From: Terrimonas pollutisoli | GTDB lineage: Bacteria > Bacteroidota > Bacteroidia > Chitinophagales > Chitinophagaceae | Length of the DNA stretch: 64,000 bases | Reading direction: 5' to 3' | Assembly: GCF_029360765.1 (NCBI RefSeq) | Contig: NZ_JARKNA010000010.1 | Location: 1 to 64,000 of the forward strand | Shown here: one piece after another, positions 10,236-18,364 of the stretch | How the letters are laid out: the number at the start of each line of letters is the position of its first letter | How positions within the stretch are numbered: position 1 is the stretch's first letter | Program-made: the position numbers and the translations under genes | Notes under the pieces: model-generated | Seen by the model: the letters and a program-made list of their open reading frames with translations, nothing else | Told to the model about the DNA's origin: nothing | Database searches by the model: none

Positions 10236-10530
10236 AGGCCCAGCCCCCTTCCGACTTCCCCCATTAGGGGGAAACCACCCACTCACAACCCTTGCTTTTC
10301 GGAGACTCTCCAAACAATCGGAGTCTTCGAAAATGATGAATGGGACCTCACCTGACCTCTCCAAAGGAGAGGAACCAAGCACAGCCCTCGCTTTTCGGAG
10401 ATACTGGTAATAATAAGAAACTCCGAAAATGTTGAGGAGAGATATAAAGCTGAGGTGGTAGCTATGAAGTTTAGATTTGCATTGCAGCACCGTTCCCTCT
10501 CCTTGGGAGAGGGAAAAGAAGGGTGAGGGT
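10236..10530. repeat. Composite palindromic repeat region (element 1)
   Basis: This non-coding stretch holds several hairpins of one style: TTCCCCC/GGGGGAA near 10258-10271, CCTCTCC/GGAGAGG near 10356-10373, and CCCTCTCC/GGGAGAGGG near 10495-10512. Between them are related blocks: CTTGCTTTTCGGAGA, CACAGCCCTCGCTTTTCGG, then AGCTGAGGTGGTAG. The last two recur in element 2 (49754-50022) as CACAGCCCTCGCTTGTCG and AGTTGATGTGGTAG. The short frames here are not believable genes. It looks like dispersed, probably non-autonomous, repeat DNA between the 87-aa gene and lspA. Confidence 0.75.
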
Positions 10531-10531
10531 T

Positions 10532-11203
10532 CTAAAGCACCTGCATTTTATCACTTACTTCCGTACTGGTTTCAACAGTTGGATGTTTCTCTTCTTCATG
10601 ATGTTTTTTGAAGAACTTTTTTTGAAACACAAATAAGGTAATCACACCAATTGAAATAGAAGCATCGGCTATATTAAAGATCGGGCTAAAAAATTCAAAA
10701 TCGTCACCGCCTACAACAGGCAGCCAGGAAGGAAAATTCGATTTGATAATAGGAAAGTATAGCATATCGACAACCCTTCCGTGTAAGAAGCCGGCATATC
10801 CCTGCGGCGGAAACATTTTAGCTACATGAGAATACGAGCTGTCTTCAAATATCAACCCGTAAAACATGCTATCGATCAGGTTGCCCAGGGCACCTGCATA
10901 GATAAGGGCTGCGCAAATAATAAAACCCCGGTTGTACTTCTTCTTAACAATTTTGCCAAGATACCAGGTTCCAAAGATCACTGCGCCTAAGCGAAAAAGC
11001 GTCAGGATCATTTTGCCCCATTCACCGCCAAATTCCCAGCCCCAGGCCATTCCTTTATTTTCAATAAAATAAAGCTTGAACCAGGGAATACCCATTACAT
11101 CAATAACATGGCCAAAAGGAAAGCTCGTTTTAATCCATATTTTCAGGGCCTGGTCAGCAATAATAATAAGGGCAATAATCAGAACCGTATTTCTAAGCTT
11201 CAC
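10532..11203 (-). CDS. lspA: Lipoprotein signal peptidase (signal peptidase II)
   Basis: This inner-membrane aspartyl protease cleaves prolipoproteins after lipid attachment. Two catalytic-Asp motifs are present, GALGNLIDS and FNIADASISIG, with four hydrophobic segments, the first at TVLIIALIIIADQAL. The protein is longer than the usual ~160-170 aa because of a polar insert (FEDSSYSHVAKMFPPQGY) and a charged C-terminal tail. Start choice is uncertain. The longest frame opens with TTG at 11224, but an exact -7 box TATATTTG covers 11222-11229, so a transcript would begin downstream of that TTG. The GTG at 11203 (VKLRNTVL, giving 223 aa) therefore fits better. In many Bacteroidota lspA follows ileS and dksA; here it is about 13 kb away. 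Confidence 0.88.
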   Translation of the reverse strand: MKLRNTVLIIALIIIADQALKIWIKTSFPFGHVIDVMGIPWFKLYFIENKGMAWGWEFGGEWGKMILTLFRLGAVIFGTWYLGKIVKKKYNRGFIICAALIYAGALGNLIDSMFYGLIFEDSSYSHVAKMFPPQGYAGFLHGRVVDMLYFPIIKSNFPSWLPVVGGDDFEFFSPIFNIADASISIGVITLFVFQKKFFKKHHEEEKHPTVETSTEVSDKMQVL

Positions 11204-11221
11204 TGCTAAGTTTTTAATCAG

Positions 11222-11229
11222 CAAATATA
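11222..11229 (-). promoter_or_regulatory. Bacteroidota -7 box for lspA
   Basis: TATATTTG on the minus strand matches TAnnTTTG exactly. It overlaps the upstream TTG candidate start of lspA and so argues for the GTG at 11203. Confidence 0.5.
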
Positions 11230-11303
11230 ATGGATATATAGCGAGAGGGGTATAGCGAGGGCTAAGTGAGGGAAAGGGATTTTATTTTTTATGATTTTCT
11301 TAT

Positions 11304-13778
11304 TTATTCTTCATAATAAACCCGTTTTACCCGCTGCGAAATGCCCGTCATGATTTCATAGGGAATGGTTCCGGCCCATTCGGCCAAATGCTGAACGGGT
11401 AATTCTTTTCCAAAAATGATCACTTCATCGCCTTCCTGTATAGGAGATATGCCTGTTACGTCGATCATCGTCATATCCATGCAAATGCTGCCAATAACTG
11501 GTACCAGTTTTCCTTTCACCAACATTTTACCGTTGCCATTTCCGAGCTTTCTTGAATACCCATCAGCATATCCGATGCGGACGGTGGCTATCACTGAATC
11601 CCGTTGTACAATACCCCGGCGATTATAACCAACTGATTCTCCTTTTCTCAAATGTTTCAATTGCGCTATCGTTGTTTTTAATGTAGCCACAGGTTGCAAC
11701 AACGACTGGTGATCAACAGCACTATCTACCCCGTACATACCGATCCCCAGCCGGACCATATCAAGATGAAGTTCGGGGCGCCTGAAAATACCAGCCGAAT
11801 TACTGATATGCTGTAAAAAGGGATAGCTGATCTTTTCTTTTAATTGACTAACGGCATGTTTGTACTCATCGAGCTGCTGTGAAGTAAAAGCATCTTGTTG
11901 TGGATCTTCGCTGGCCGCAAGATGAGAAAAGACCGTTTGCACTTTTAGCAATGATGTTGATCCAAGATGTGTTGCCAGTTGCGTTATTTCATCGATGGCA
12001 AATCCCAACCGGTTCATTCCTGTCTCTATTTCTATGTGAACCGGGTAGCGCTGAATTCCTTCATTCAGCAAAAAGTTTTCAAAGGAGTGCAGCAGGTCAA
12101 ACGAATAAATATCGGGTTCAAGATTGTATCCGGCTATCGAATCAAAAGCAGACTCCTCGGGATTCATGACCATGATAGGTAACACAATTCCAGCTTTACG
12201 CAACTCTACCCCTTCATCGGCATAGGCAACTCCAAGATAGTCGATATTCTGGTATTGCAAAATCCCTGCAATCTCTGCACCGCCGCTTCCGTATGCAAAA
12301 GCCTTTACCATCGCCATCATTTTAATAGACGGCTTCAGGTTTTTTTGATAGGCTTTTACATTGTGCACAATCGCATTAAGGTTAATCTCCAGCACAGTTT
12401 GATGTACCTTCTGTTCCAGCAATTGTACAATTTGCTCGAAGCCAAATATCCTGGCTCCTTTTATTAGAACAACCTCCTCTCTAAACTGCGAAGAACGGAA
12501 CTGTTGAAGATAGCTTTCAGTTGAAGAAAACAATTCTATGATGAATCCTTCATCTGCAGGGACATGCCGCAATGTTTCAGCCATATGTTCTCCGATACCT
12601 ATCAGCCGGCTTACCTGGTGTTTTTTCAATCGATCAATGATATAAGGATATAATTGCTCATCCAACCTGGCGGTTTGTAAAACATCCGAGAGAATGACCG
12701 TCTTTTTCGAAAAGCTTTTTTGCTGATCTAAAAAATTCAACGCAATCTCAAGCGAGTCGATATCCGCACTATAACTGTCATTGATAATAATGCAATGATT
12801 AATGCCCTTTTTTAATTCCAACCGCATGTTAACGGGTTGAAGTTGCTTCATTCGGTTTGAAATAACACTTTGCTCTACTCCCAATTGCAATAAAGCAAAA
12901 AAACAGGTGATAGCATTTTCTATCGATGCGTCATCTGTAAAGGGAATAACAAAAGATATATCGGATGAGCCCGGGCAAACAGTAATAGTTGTATAGGCTT
13001 CTTCTTTTTCAATATGCTTTACTGTCAGATCGCAGGTGGTTGAAAAGCCCCATGTCAGGAGTCGTGGATTAGTTTCAAAAGAGCTGATCAACGCTTTTTC
13101 GTTCTCCACATCTTTTTCCCGTGCAATGATCAACTGGCAATGCCGGAAGAGTTGAAGTTTCTCTACCAGCTTTTGTTTTTTATCAGCAAATCCTTCGTTA
13201 TGCGCCTCACCGATATTGGTTAAAATTCCAATCGTCGGTTGAATGATTTTTTCCAATGATTCCATTTCGCCGGGTAATGAAATGCCTGCCTCAAAAATGC
13301 CCAGTGTGTGTTGTTCTTCCATTTGCCACACACTTAGCGGAACTCCGATCTGTGAATTATAACTTTTAGGGTTTCGGACGATGTGATAGTCCTGGTGTAA
13401 GAGTTGGCAGAGCCACTCTTTTACGATCGTCTTCCCGTTACTGCCGGTAATACCTATCACCGGTATGTCAAAACGTTTCCGATGATGGATGGCCAATTGC
13501 TGCAGGGCCGCCAGGGTATCTGGTACAACAAGAAAGTTCGCTGCGGGATAGTTAGCCAGTTCAGATTGTTCACTAACAACAAAACTGCGAAGGCCTTTTT
13601 TGTATAGATCTGGTATGAACTGGTGACCATCCCGTCTTGGTCCTTTTAAAGCAAAAAATAAAGAAGTGGCTGGTGAATACACTTTACGGCTGTCAAGCAA
13701 GAGCTGTTCAATAATAGTATCTGCAACAACTGCATTGGCGCCAAGGATACCGGCTATATGAGCTAATGAATATTTCAA
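11304..13778 (-). CDS. murF-alr: Bifunctional MurF ligase / alanine racemase
   Basis: This 824-aa fusion is characteristic of Bacteroidota. Residues 1-450 are a Mur ligase (UDP-MurNAc-tripeptide:D-Ala-D-Ala ligase) with ATP loop GITGSNGKTIVKEW near residue 110. Residues 455-824 are a PLP-dependent alanine racemase with the lysine in MMAMVKAFAYGSGG and the C-terminal barrel ending RVKRVYYEE; SICMDMTMIDVT is the second active-site strand. The protein thus couples making D-Ala with adding D-Ala-D-Ala to the peptidoglycan precursor. The MurF half ends in a ligase-like domain ILSDVLQ, weaker than the canonical version. The start codon is TTG, with an in-frame stop two codons upstream, so no ATG alternative exists near by. 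Confidence 0.93.
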   Translation of the reverse strand: MKYSLAHIAGILGANAVVADTIIEQLLLDSRKVYSPATSLFFALKGPRRDGHQFIPDLYKKGLRSFVVSEQSELANYPAANFLVVPDTLAALQQLAIHHRKRFDIPVIGITGSNGKTIVKEWLCQLLHQDYHIVRNPKSYNSQIGVPLSVWQMEEQHTLGIFEAGISLPGEMESLEKIIQPTIGILTNIGEAHNEGFADKKQKLVEKLQLFRHCQLIIAREKDVENEKALISSFETNPRLLTWGFSTTCDLTVKHIEKEEAYTTITVCPGSSDISFVIPFTDDASIENAITCFFALLQLGVEQSVISNRMKQLQPVNMRLELKKGINHCIIINDSYSADIDSLEIALNFLDQQKSFSKKTVILSDVLQTARLDEQLYPYIIDRLKKHQVSRLIGIGEHMAETLRHVPADEGFIIELFSSTESYLQQFRSSQFREEVVLIKGARIFGFEQIVQLLEQKVHQTVLEINLNAIVHNVKAYQKNLKPSIKMMAMVKAFAYGSGGAEIAGILQYQNIDYLGVAYADEGVELRKAGIVLPIMVMNPEESAFDSIAGYNLEPDIYSFDLLHSFENFLLNEGIQRYPVHIEIETGMNRLGFAIDEITQLATHLGSTSLLKVQTVFSHLAASEDPQQDAFTSQQLDEYKHAVSQLKEKISYPFLQHISNSAGIFRRPELHLDMVRLGIGMYGVDSAVDHQSLLQPVATLKTTIAQLKHLRKGESVGYNRRGIVQRDSVIATVRIGYADGYSRKLGNGNGKMLVKGKLVPVIGSICMDMTMIDVTGISPIQEGDEVIIFGKELPVQHLAEWAGTIPYEIMTGISQRVKRVYYEE

Positions 13779-13817
13779 GCATCATCAAATTAATCAGAAG
13801 AAGACCCTGCAATATTT

Positions 13818-14786
13818 TTATCTTATACTTTTATCTTCAAAATCTTCTGGCAGGCCTTTTTTAGTCATGAAAATGGAATAAAAAATGGCGCCCGCAATAC
13901 AAACCATGATCACACCCAGTGAAATAAATACCTGTATTGTTTTATCAACCGCCTGGTTGATCCAATGTTCGCCCAGCATTTTCAAGCCGATAAATACCAG
14001 CACAATGGCAATACCCTGCTGCAGGTAATCGAACTTGCTAACTGCCCCTCTTAATAAAAAGAATAAAGAACGTAAACCCAGCACAGCAAAAATATTGGAA
14101 GTATAGATCACCAGCTTATCTCTTGATATACCCATTACAGCAGGGATAGAATCCACTGCAAAAACGACATCAATGGCAGCCAGCATGATCACTACCACAA
14201 ATAAAGTAGTATAAGCAGGCTTCCCGTTTTCCCTGATTATGTATTTACCATTGCCATCATGAGGAACAAGTGGTAAAAAATTTTTCATGAACTTGTATAC
14301 TTTGCTTTTATGCGGGTTAAACTCTTCTTCATGATTTGCAGCAAACATTTTATAGCCGGTATATACCAGAAAAACTCCGAAAATATAAAGTATCCAATAA
14401 AACTTATCTACCAGGGCCACACCTACAGTAATAAAGATGATACGAAAAACGATAGCCATCAATACACCTAAAAACAAGACCCTTCCATAAAATTTTTCCT
14501 TTACACCAAAAGCGGAAAAAATCAGGACGAATACAAAAATATTATCGATGCTTAAACTCTTTTCCATCAGGTAGGCGCTATAGTACTCAAGAGCGGAGGT
14601 TTGTCCTTGCTCAAACCAAACAAAAACTCCAAAGCCAAGTCCCAGAGCAATCCAGAAAATACTGGTCCATAATGCATTTTTCAGAGAGATAGTGGCTTCT
14701 TTTTTGGTAAACACACCGAGGTCAATGAAAATCGCCAAGGCCAATACAATTCCAAAAACGAGATAAGATAACTGGTCCGATGTCAT
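13818..14786 (-). CDS. TerC-family integral membrane protein
   Basis: The 322-aa protein has about nine hydrophobic segments. It carries both family signatures with membrane Asp/Glu residues: EKSLSIDNIFVFVLIF near residue 75 and AAIDVVFAVDSIPAVMGISRD near residue 200. TerC proteins are inner-membrane, often linked to tellurite resistance and, in better studied members, manganese export that supports secreted metalloproteins. Which role applies here cannot be read from the sequence. An exact -7 box lies 23 nt before the ATG, so it has its own promoter. No tellurite operon genes are nearby. Confidence 0.88.
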   Translation of the reverse strand: MTSDQLSYLVFGIVLALAIFIDLGVFTKKEATISLKNALWTSIFWIALGLGFGVFVWFEQGQTSALEYYSAYLMEKSLSIDNIFVFVLIFSAFGVKEKFYGRVLFLGVLMAIVFRIIFITVGVALVDKFYWILYIFGVFLVYTGYKMFAANHEEEFNPHKSKVYKFMKNFLPLVPHDGNGKYIIRENGKPAYTTLFVVVIMLAAIDVVFAVDSIPAVMGISRDKLVIYTSNIFAVLGLRSLFFLLRGAVSKFDYLQQGIAIVLVFIGLKMLGEHWINQAVDKTIQVFISLGVIMVCIAGAIFYSIFMTKKGLPEDFEDKSIR

Positions 14787-14808
14787 ACTTCTTGCAAAAA
14801 TTAAACGA

Positions 14809-14816
14809 CAAAGATA
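14809..14816 (-). promoter_or_regulatory. Bacteroidota -7 box for the terC-like gene
   Basis: Minus-strand TATCTTTG matches TAnnTTTG exactly and ends 22 nt before the ATG at 14786. Confidence 0.6.
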
Positions 14817-14864
14817 GCGGAAAGGCGCAAGCGATGAGGAACAGAATACAGGTAAACCTCTTCT

Positions 14865-16619
14865 TTATGATGCGTATTTTCTTTTTCTTGTCTGTTGATA
14901 AATGAAACCGGCGAGAATAACCAGCAGAACGGGTAAGACGATGTTTATAAATTGCCAGAATGCTTTTTTCTCCTGCACTTTTTTTGAATCAAGGAGACGG
15001 AGAACAATATCTTTATTTCTTGTTTGACTTATAGCAGGATCATTCACCAGGTATTCAATACAATTCAATAAAAACTCCCGGTTGGCTACAGGTATGAACA
15101 GTTTGCCATATTCAGATTGTTTTTGGTATTCCCCATAGGTATATTTATTCCAACCCATTGGCAATGGTATCGGCTGGCTATTAGGTCCGCCGCCGGGAAT
15201 AAAATCATTCAAAACAATATCACCATCTGCAACAACGATCATTTTATTGTCCTGTGACAACGGAACAAACTGTCCGCCATGCTGCGATAAACTATCGAGC
15301 TGTGCTTTTGTTGCCCTGTTCTTATACAACGAGGTAAATTTTCCCTCCAGCATCATTGCCACCGGAATAGCATTGCGTTTGAATTTTTCATCTTCAGGAG
15401 TGTTCTTATTTTCATTCAGACTGATCAGGGCAGGTGTGCTGATGGATCGTGAATTGGCTGATGAAACAAGCAACGGCGTTTTGCTGATATTCTCCACTTT
15501 GATCGTATCGATTGAATTAGCAAAACGACTGGCGATATAGCCAAGGTTTTTGTTTAATGATTGAGCACCAGCAGGCGTAAATAAAGGGAAGTAATTCCAA
15601 TGTAAAAATTCATACTGCGGATTTTCCGCCGATCCGCCAACAACAAAGGGAATCATATCACATTGCAGATCCATTACCAGGTCAGTATTGATCCGAAGGC
15701 CGTAGCGAAAGAAAAGATCAGTTAAGTTCAGATTCCTGTCATAAGCAATAGTCTCTGGTTTAAAAGCGAGACTATCCTGTTCTGCAAAAAGATTATCGAT
15801 AAAACAAAGCAGCTTGCCGCCATTCATTACAAACTGATCTATTTTAAACTTCTCTTCCTCGGTAAAAGTTTGACTTGGTTTTACGATCATCAACACATCA
15901 ACACCAGTGGGTATTGGACCTGGTAAGTGAAGGTTGAGAGTGCCAAACTGGTAATCTTGTCTAAGAGTCTGCGTTAAATCATAAGATCTTTCATTAGAAA
16001 CTTCACCATTCCCAACGCTATAGGCAATACCCGGTTTGCCTTCCTGAGAAATTTTATCAAGAGCTTTTGCAAACTGGTATTCCATTAACGCTTCTGCGCT
16101 GTTTATTTCTTCCTGTGAAATTCTGCCGCTGGCGCCGGGATACAGGTTCACCAGTGACTGTTTCCCTTTATACTGCATCAATGCTACCGGGAAAACTATA
16201 TTGCTACTTTCTCCTGTCTTTTTTTGAACGGTCAGGTTGATAGGTGTCGCTCCAAGATTGATCAGCGAATCACCATAAGAAACCTCTGAACCCGGCATCT
16301 TTTCTTCCGGTGAAATAAAGCGATAACTTATTTTAGAACCGTTGCGATCTTTTAATAATTGCAGGAATTCATCCGTGCTATTGGCCAGTTTTCTAAAGCC
16401 TGCCGGAAATTCGCCTTTCAAAAAAACATCTATCTGTACCTTATCATCCAGGGCTACCAGCAAATTCCTGGTGGCCTTGCTCAACGTATATCGCTTTTCT
16501 TTGGTAAGGTCAATGCGGGAGTGAAATGCTGAAGCGAGAAAGTTTATCAAAAACAAGACTAATAAAAGCCAGAGCCAGCCGAGTTTTGAAGCCAATATTT
16601 TATCGAAAAGGTTTTTCAT
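14865..16619 (-). CDS. gldG: Gliding-associated ABC transporter component GldG
   Basis: The 584-aa product has an N-terminal membrane helix (GWLWLLLVLFLINFLASAF), a large extracytoplasmic region with ABC-type auxiliary features (RIDLTKEKRYTLSKATRNLL near residue 35, then SVGNGEV and LMIVKPSQTFTEEEK), and a C-terminal helix (FWQFINIVLPVLLVILAGFIY) with a basic tail. This is the GldG/IntG-like architecture. With GldF it forms the membrane part of an ABC transporter connected with gliding and type IX secretion in flavobacteria, although some gliding Bacteroidota lack it. It lies 35 nt downstream of gldF in the same operon. The ATPase partner GldA is not in this segment; the ABC ATPase gene at 51922-52560 is unlinked. 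Confidence 0.9.
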   Translation of the reverse strand: MKNLFDKILASKLGWLWLLLVLFLINFLASAFHSRIDLTKEKRYTLSKATRNLLVALDDKVQIDVFLKGEFPAGFRKLANSTDEFLQLLKDRNGSKISYRFISPEEKMPGSEVSYGDSLINLGATPINLTVQKKTGESSNIVFPVALMQYKGKQSLVNLYPGASGRISQEEINSAEALMEYQFAKALDKISQEGKPGIAYSVGNGEVSNERSYDLTQTLRQDYQFGTLNLHLPGPIPTGVDVLMIVKPSQTFTEEEKFKIDQFVMNGGKLLCFIDNLFAEQDSLAFKPETIAYDRNLNLTDLFFRYGLRINTDLVMDLQCDMIPFVVGGSAENPQYEFLHWNYFPLFTPAGAQSLNKNLGYIASRFANSIDTIKVENISKTPLLVSSANSRSISTPALISLNENKNTPEDEKFKRNAIPVAMMLEGKFTSLYKNRATKAQLDSLSQHGGQFVPLSQDNKMIVVADGDIVLNDFIPGGGPNSQPIPLPMGWNKYTYGEYQKQSEYGKLFIPVANREFLLNCIEYLVNDPAISQTRNKDIVLRLLDSKKVQEKKAFWQFINIVLPVLLVILAGFIYQQTRKRKYAS

Positions 16620-16654
16620 TTTTTCTTGTTTTCGTAGCTGGAAATTTTATCCCC

Positions 16655-17374
16655 TTATCGCTTTAAAAGATTACGGTCTGTTATCGTCAGAAATAAAAAA
16701 ATCATACTCAGGAAATAGACCAGGTCCCTGGTGTCAATAACACCGCGGCTGATGCTGCGATAATGAAAATCGATACCCAGCATTTCAATATAATAATCCG
16801 CCCCTCCTTCTAATGTAGCAAGCTGGCTGATGGCACTAAACCCATAGTACAACAACCCACAGGCAATAAGGCTAATAATAAATGCGACTACGGCATTATT
16901 GGTGAAACTGCTCACACCAATACCGATGGCAGTAAAAACAGCCGCCAGGAAGAACAACCCGATATAAGAACCTATTGTAGCTCCCATATCAATTCCATCG
17001 TTGGATGAAAGTGACTGAATCGAAAAAATATATACTATGGTTGGTAGCAGGGCTATCAATACAACTACCAGGCTGCCGAGGTATTTGCCGCCCACTATTT
17101 GCCAGCGGGTCAATGGTCTTGTCTGTAAGATCTCGAATGTGCCCCCCTTAAACTCGTCAGCAAAACTTCGCATGGTTATGGCCGGAATCAGTAACAGTAA
17201 TATCCATGGCGCTAATTGAAAAAAGCGATCAAGTGTAGCGTAGCCAAACTCAAGAATATTATCCTTGAAGACAAAAAGCATCAATCCATTCACTAACAGG
17301 AAAACAATAATAGCAATATAGCCGGTGAGACTGCTGAAAAACTGCCGGAGTTCTTTTTTACAAATGGACCACAT
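16655..17374 (-). CDS. gldF: Gliding-associated ABC transporter permease GldF
   Basis: The 239-aa permease has six hydrophobic segments and the typical ABC-2 start MWSICKKELRQFFSSLTGYI. The motif LLLIPAITMRSFADEFKGGTFEILQTRPLT near residue 70-100 is the conserved cytoplasmic loop of this family. The ATG at 17374 is preferred over a TTG seven codons upstream, since MWSICKKE is the family's usual N-terminus. It is the first gene of the gldF-gldG pair. The upstream spacer carries a degenerate AAGTGAAAAG repeat (17425-17475). Confidence 0.92.
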   Translation of the reverse strand: MWSICKKELRQFFSSLTGYIAIIVFLLVNGLMLFVFKDNILEFGYATLDRFFQLAPWILLLLIPAITMRSFADEFKGGTFEILQTRPLTRWQIVGGKYLGSLVVVLIALLPTIVYIFSIQSLSSNDGIDMGATIGSYIGLFFLAAVFTAIGIGVSSFTNNAVVAFIISLIACGLLYYGFSAISQLATLEGGADYYIEMLGIDFHYRSISRGVIDTRDLVYFLSMIFLFLTITDRNLLKR

Positions 17375-17424
17375 AGATATTGCAAAATAAGGCAAAAAGG
17401 TGAGCCATCAGTAGCGAATAGAAT

Positions 17425-17475
17425 ATCAGAAAGTGAAAAAGCAAAAGTGAGAAGTGAAAAGGCAAAAACTAAAAC
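17425..17475. repeat. Degenerate AAGTGAAAAG-type simple repeat
   Basis: Units of the form AAAGTGAAAAAG, AAAAGTGAGAAGTG and AAAAGGCAAAAAC follow one another. The same sequence style occurs inverted between nrdB and nrdA (43960-44000) and inside the ABC ATPase gene (52105-52144), so it is a dispersed repeat type and not chance AT-richness. Confidence 0.5.
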
Positions 17476-17550
17476 AGAGGCAGGTGGATGAGACCTGCAT
17501 TAAAAAATATGGAATAATGGCGTTAATGAATCTAATGCTAAAACCAATTT

Positions 17551-17886
17551 ATGAAGAAGATATTATTACCCGTTTGCCTGGTTTGCATTGTTGGGATAGC
17601 ACAGGCACAAAACAAGAAACTTCCTCCACCGCCGCCGCCGCCACCAGTTCCGGCAGTAGTTGAAAAAACAGAAGCCATAGCTCCCCCTATCATGCCTGAT
17701 GAAGAAGTGGCCGCTGCAGTTCCCGCGCCACCACCACCGCCAGCGAAACCAGGAACCAAACATTTGAAAAAAGGAGTTGCAAAATCTGACCCAACAGGGA
17801 TTGTAAAAGATGGAGAGATGAACACCGCTCCACCGCCACCGCCTAAACCGCCAACACCGGCAAAAGCACCCAAACAAATTCAATAA
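17551..17886 (+). CDS. Small proline-rich exported protein
   Basis: The 111-aa product has a clear signal peptide, MKKILLPVCLVCIVGIAQAQ. The mature part is rich in proline runs (residues ~24-31, 60-65 and 92-97, with PAPPPPPAKPG in between) plus Lys and Ala. No domain is recognised. Such chains are extended and may span the periplasm or bind partners through polyproline helices, but that is inference. Two antisense frames here are glycine/arginine-rich and have no signal peptide, so the plus-strand frame is the real one. A hairpin shared with the opposite gene lies just downstream. Confidence 0.65.
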   Translation: MKKILLPVCLVCIVGIAQAQNKKLPPPPPPPPVPAVVEKTEAIAPPIMPDEEVAAAVPAPPPPPAKPGTKHLKKGVAKSDPTGIVKDGEMNTAPPPPPKPPTPAKAPKQIQ

Positions 17887-17887
17887 A

Positions 17888-17920
17888 AATAAAAGCCTCC
17901 CTCGATAAAGGGAGGCTTAA
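17888..17920 (-). terminator. Rho-independent terminator between convergent genes
   Basis: AAGCCTCCCT (17893-17902) pairs with AGGGAGGCTT (17909-17918). On the minus strand the stem runs into TTTTATTTTTATTG, ending the iscS-A-type carrier transcript. On the plus strand the downstream sequence is only moderately T-rich, so it may work weakly in both directions. Confidence 0.85.
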
Positions 17921-17937
17921 TTCATTATAAAAAGACT

Positions 17938-18291
17938 CTATACTGCGAAGCTCTCACCGCAGCCACAGGTGCGGCTTGCATTTGGATTATTAAAGAAAAA
18001 ACCTTTCCCATTCAAACCATCGGAAAAGTCAAGCGTCGTGTTTACTAAATATAAAAAGCTTTTCAGATCGGTTACGACTTTTACGCCATTGTCTTCAAAA
18101 ACCTGGTCGGATGGTTTTTGCACGTTATCAAAATCCATTTTATAACTTAAGCCAGAGCAACCGCCGCCAACTACGCTTACACGCAGAAAGTACGATGGGT
18201 CATCCCCTCTTCCGCCTTCTTTCAAAAGCTCTTTGATTCTTTCTTTTGCTTTATCGCTTACATGTATGCCATTATCTAATGATACACTCAT
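17938..18291 (-). CDS. A-type iron-sulfur carrier (IscA/SufA/ErpA family)
   Basis: The 117-aa protein has the three cluster-binding cysteines of the HesB/IscA fold: GGGCSGLSY near residue 48 and the C-terminal CGCGESF. A charged stretch (KEGGRGDDPSYFLRV) and MDFDNVQKPSDQVFEDNG match the family core. It receives Fe-S clusters and passes them to apoproteins in the cytoplasm. It lies 73 nt downstream of the cysteine desulfurase gene and ends before the shared terminator, so the two form a minimal Fe-S assembly operon. A scaffold protein (IscU/SufBCD) is not seen here. Whether it is best called IscA or ErpA cannot be told from the sequence. Confidence 0.9.
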   Translation of the reverse strand: MSVSLDNGIHVSDKAKERIKELLKEGGRGDDPSYFLRVSVVGGGCSGLSYKMDFDNVQKPSDQVFEDNGVKVVTDLKSFLYLVNTTLDFSDGLNGKGFFFNNPNASRTCGCGESFAV

Positions 18292-18364
18292 ATTTTGAAA
18301 TTTTAAACGCTGAATAAGCCACAGGTAAATTTGTTTAGACTATAGCTCATCAATTTATTTTTTA

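Noticed and set aside
10098..10490. Long minus-strand frame across the composite repeat (130 aa)
   Set aside because: It runs through hairpins shared with another non-coding region and antisense to the 87-aa gene; composition is not protein-like.
17538..17883. Glycine- and arginine/tryptophan-rich frames on the minus strand over the proline-rich gene
   Set aside because: They are the mirror of proline codons, have no signal peptide and break into two overlapping frames; the plus-strand frame has a clear signal peptide.
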